From Leptolyngbyaceae cyanobacterium CSSed165cm_216 (GTDB lineage Bacteria; Cyanobacteriota; Cyanobacteriia; Phormidesmidales; Phormidesmidaceae), in contig SLIY01000116.1 of NCBI GenBank assembly GCA_007135385.1, positions 1 to 14,720 of the forward strand: 14,720 nt of DNA, read 5' to 3'. Positions within the stretch are counted from its first letter, which is position 1. The number at the start of each line of letters is the position of its first letter. The position numbers and the translations under genes are program-made. A model generated the notes under the pieces. It had not been told where the DNA came from. It made no database searches and saw only the letters and a list, made by a program, of their open reading frames with translations. Positions 13,685 through 14,720 of the stretch are shown here, in pieces.

Positions 13685-13732
13685 AGTCCCCCAAGGGCTG
13701 TCAATTCACTGTTGCGAAAGGAAACATAGCCG

Positions 13733-14377
13733 ATGCCCAGACAGCGCCTATCCCGCCAAGAGAGCCGCCGCCAAACTCGCGCACAGCTGTTGGCGGCAGC
13801 GGCCCAGGTGTTTGCTGAAAAGGGGTTTAATGGGGCCTCGGTAGAGGATATTGCCGAGACCGCTGGCTATTCCAAGGGGGCGGTCTATTCTAACTTTGAG
13901 AGTAAAGAGGACTTGTTCTTGGCCCTGATTGACCAGTACCTGGCGGTGGAGTTGGAAAAGCTGGGGGACAGCATCGATCTGCCCCTCTGGGAGGCAGAAT
14001 TTGAGCGGGACCTGACCGAAAACCGCACGCTCAAGTTATTGACCGTGGAGTTTTTCCTGTATGCCATGCGCAACGAGTCGGCCCGACAAAAGCTGGCCCA
14101 ACGCTATCGGGTCGCTTATGCAGCGCTGGCCCAGATGATGGGAAAGCATTACCAGCAGGCCAACCTCCCCCAGCCCATGTCAGCTCAGCATTTGGCCTGG
14201 GCAATCACGTCGGTGGGGACAGGGTTGTTTCTGCAAACTTGCCTGGATCCAGATGCTCTGCCAGAGGCCATGTATATGACGGCCCTAAAGCGGATTTTGT
14301 ATGGCCATGGTGAGCCCAACGCTGCTCAGCTAACCCACTCAAGCAAGAAAGCAACAGAATTAAGATCGAGAGATTAA
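13733..14377 (+). CDS. TetR/AcrR-family transcriptional regulator
   Basis: This 214-residue protein has a TetR-type DNA-binding head at about 12-65: RRQTRAQLLAAAAQVFAEKG, then the helix-turn-helix ASVEDIAETAGYSKGAVYSNF followed by ESKEDLFLALIDQYL. The rest is helical and would form the ligand pocket and dimer face. TetR proteins usually repress a neighbouring operon until a small molecule binds. This gene is divergent from the ABC/HlyD/P450 genes, with a palindrome between them, so it probably regulates both them and itself. AAAGGA at 13717-13722 lies 10 bases before ATG 13733. The inducer is unknown; the C-terminal pocket is too variable to predict it. Confidence 0.94.
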   Translation: MPRQRLSRQESRRQTRAQLLAAAAQVFAEKGFNGASVEDIAETAGYSKGAVYSNFESKEDLFLALIDQYLAVELEKLGDSIDLPLWEAEFERDLTENRTLKLLTVEFFLYAMRNESARQKLAQRYRVAYAALAQMMGKHYQQANLPQPMSAQHLAWAITSVGTGLFLQTCLDPDALPEAMYMTALKRILYGHGEPNAAQLTHSSKKATELRSRD

Positions 14378-14421
14378 GATCCAGTTAGCGAAGGTAGACT
14401 TTGACGGGGAGGGAATAGGCC

Positions 14422-14697
14422 ATGGGTGAGGCACAACTGAAGCAGCGGATTATCCAAAAGCTGGAGGGCATGGAGCAAGATAGCCTGGCCTTTTTAGACC
14501 GCTTCATTGACAGCTTGGCTATCTACCAAAGGACGCAACGGCTAACTGAGTCAGACGCGCCCGTTGCACATGTAGAGCCGGACTCATTCATCAGGAGTCT
14601 GAGGGGCAAGTATGCCCATGTTGCTACTAGTAGTGATGAATTTGCTCGTAGAAAGCAGAAGGAGATTGATTGGGAGGATCGCCATTGGAAAAAGTGA
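14422..14697 (+). CDS. VapB-like antitoxin, second toxin-antitoxin pair
   Basis: This 91-residue protein has an N-terminal helical part (LKQRIIQKLEGMEQDSLAFL) and a charged C-terminal tail (SLRGKYAHVA, then DEFARRKQKEIDWEDRHWKK). That tail looks like the one of cyanobacterial antitoxins that precede PIN-domain toxins. The family call is inference from this resemblance and from the PIN start that overlaps it. GGGGAGGG (14406-14413) lies 8 bases before ATG 14422, a strong ribosome binding site. The TetR gene ends 44 bases upstream on the same strand; the two are probably unrelated in function. Confidence 0.75.
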   Translation: MGEAQLKQRIIQKLEGMEQDSLAFLDRFIDSLAIYQRTQRLTESDAPVAHVEPDSFIRSLRGKYAHVATSSDEFARRKQKEIDWEDRHWKK

Positions 14698-14720
14698 TTC
14701 TCGATGCTTGTGCCGTAATT
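14685..14720 (+). CDS. Start of a PIN-domain (VapC-like) toxin, cut by the window end
   Basis: Twelve codons are visible: with TTG 14685 read as Met, MEKVILDACAVI. The V-I-L-D-A-C-A-V-I pattern is the usual first strand of a PIN domain, with its first catalytic aspartate. TTG 14685 is favoured because GGGAGG (14672-14677) lies 7 bases upstream. GTG 14694 is the alternative, 16 bases from that site. The frame overlaps the antitoxin end, which fits a coupled pair. The rest lies outside the window, so intactness cannot be judged. Confidence 0.65.
   Translation, partial: MEKVILDACAVI

Noticed and set aside
1..14720. CRISPR arrays, tRNA or rRNA genes
   Set aside because: No regularly spaced repeats and no cloverleaf or rRNA-like sequence were seen on either strand.

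Overview
The window looks like chromosomal DNA of a filamentous or mat-forming cyanobacterium. The HIP1 palindrome GCGATCGC occurs at least fifteen times in 14.7 kb, a TTGCCTT heptamer repeat is present, and several genes are cyanobacterial types: an ispE followed by a DUF3082-like membrane protein, a CYP120-like P450, a small protein paired with an HNH nuclease, and VapBC-like pairs. The genus cannot be fixed from the sequence alone.

Left region (1-2930) is a decayed defence locus. It holds the tail of an unidentified gene, a C-terminal remnant of a type I restriction specificity subunit (hsdS) frameshifted by a 7-base insertion, an overlapping VapBC-like toxin-antitoxin pair, a small protein plus HNH nuclease pair, and an hsdR gene cut off just after its Walker A motif. 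No intact HsdM, HsdS or full HsdR is visible, so this is not a working type I system as read here. The HsdR fragment still has its nuclease triad and good expression signals.

Middle region (3168-7113) is housekeeping, all on the plus strand. It contains ispE (isoprenoid precursor synthesis), a two-segment membrane protein, an iron-sulfur photolyase/cryptochrome with four cysteines at PhrB-like spacing, and a PRC-barrel protein with a proline-rich linker and coiled coil. Next comes a 576-base stretch (7114-7689) with overlapping inverted repeats and a possible small minus-strand ORF.

Right region (7690-14377) looks like a regulated export and oxidation unit. A TetR-type regulator (plus strand) diverges from a minus-strand series: ABC ATPase, double-FtsX permease, HlyD/MacA-like adaptor and, after 66 bases with no evident terminator, a cytochrome P450. 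A palindrome in the divergent promoter region overlaps a candidate -35 box, which fits repression by the TetR protein. I infer that the regulator senses a small hydrophobic molecule that the pump exports and the P450 may oxidise. The window ends with a second antitoxin-like gene and the first codons of a PIN-domain toxin.
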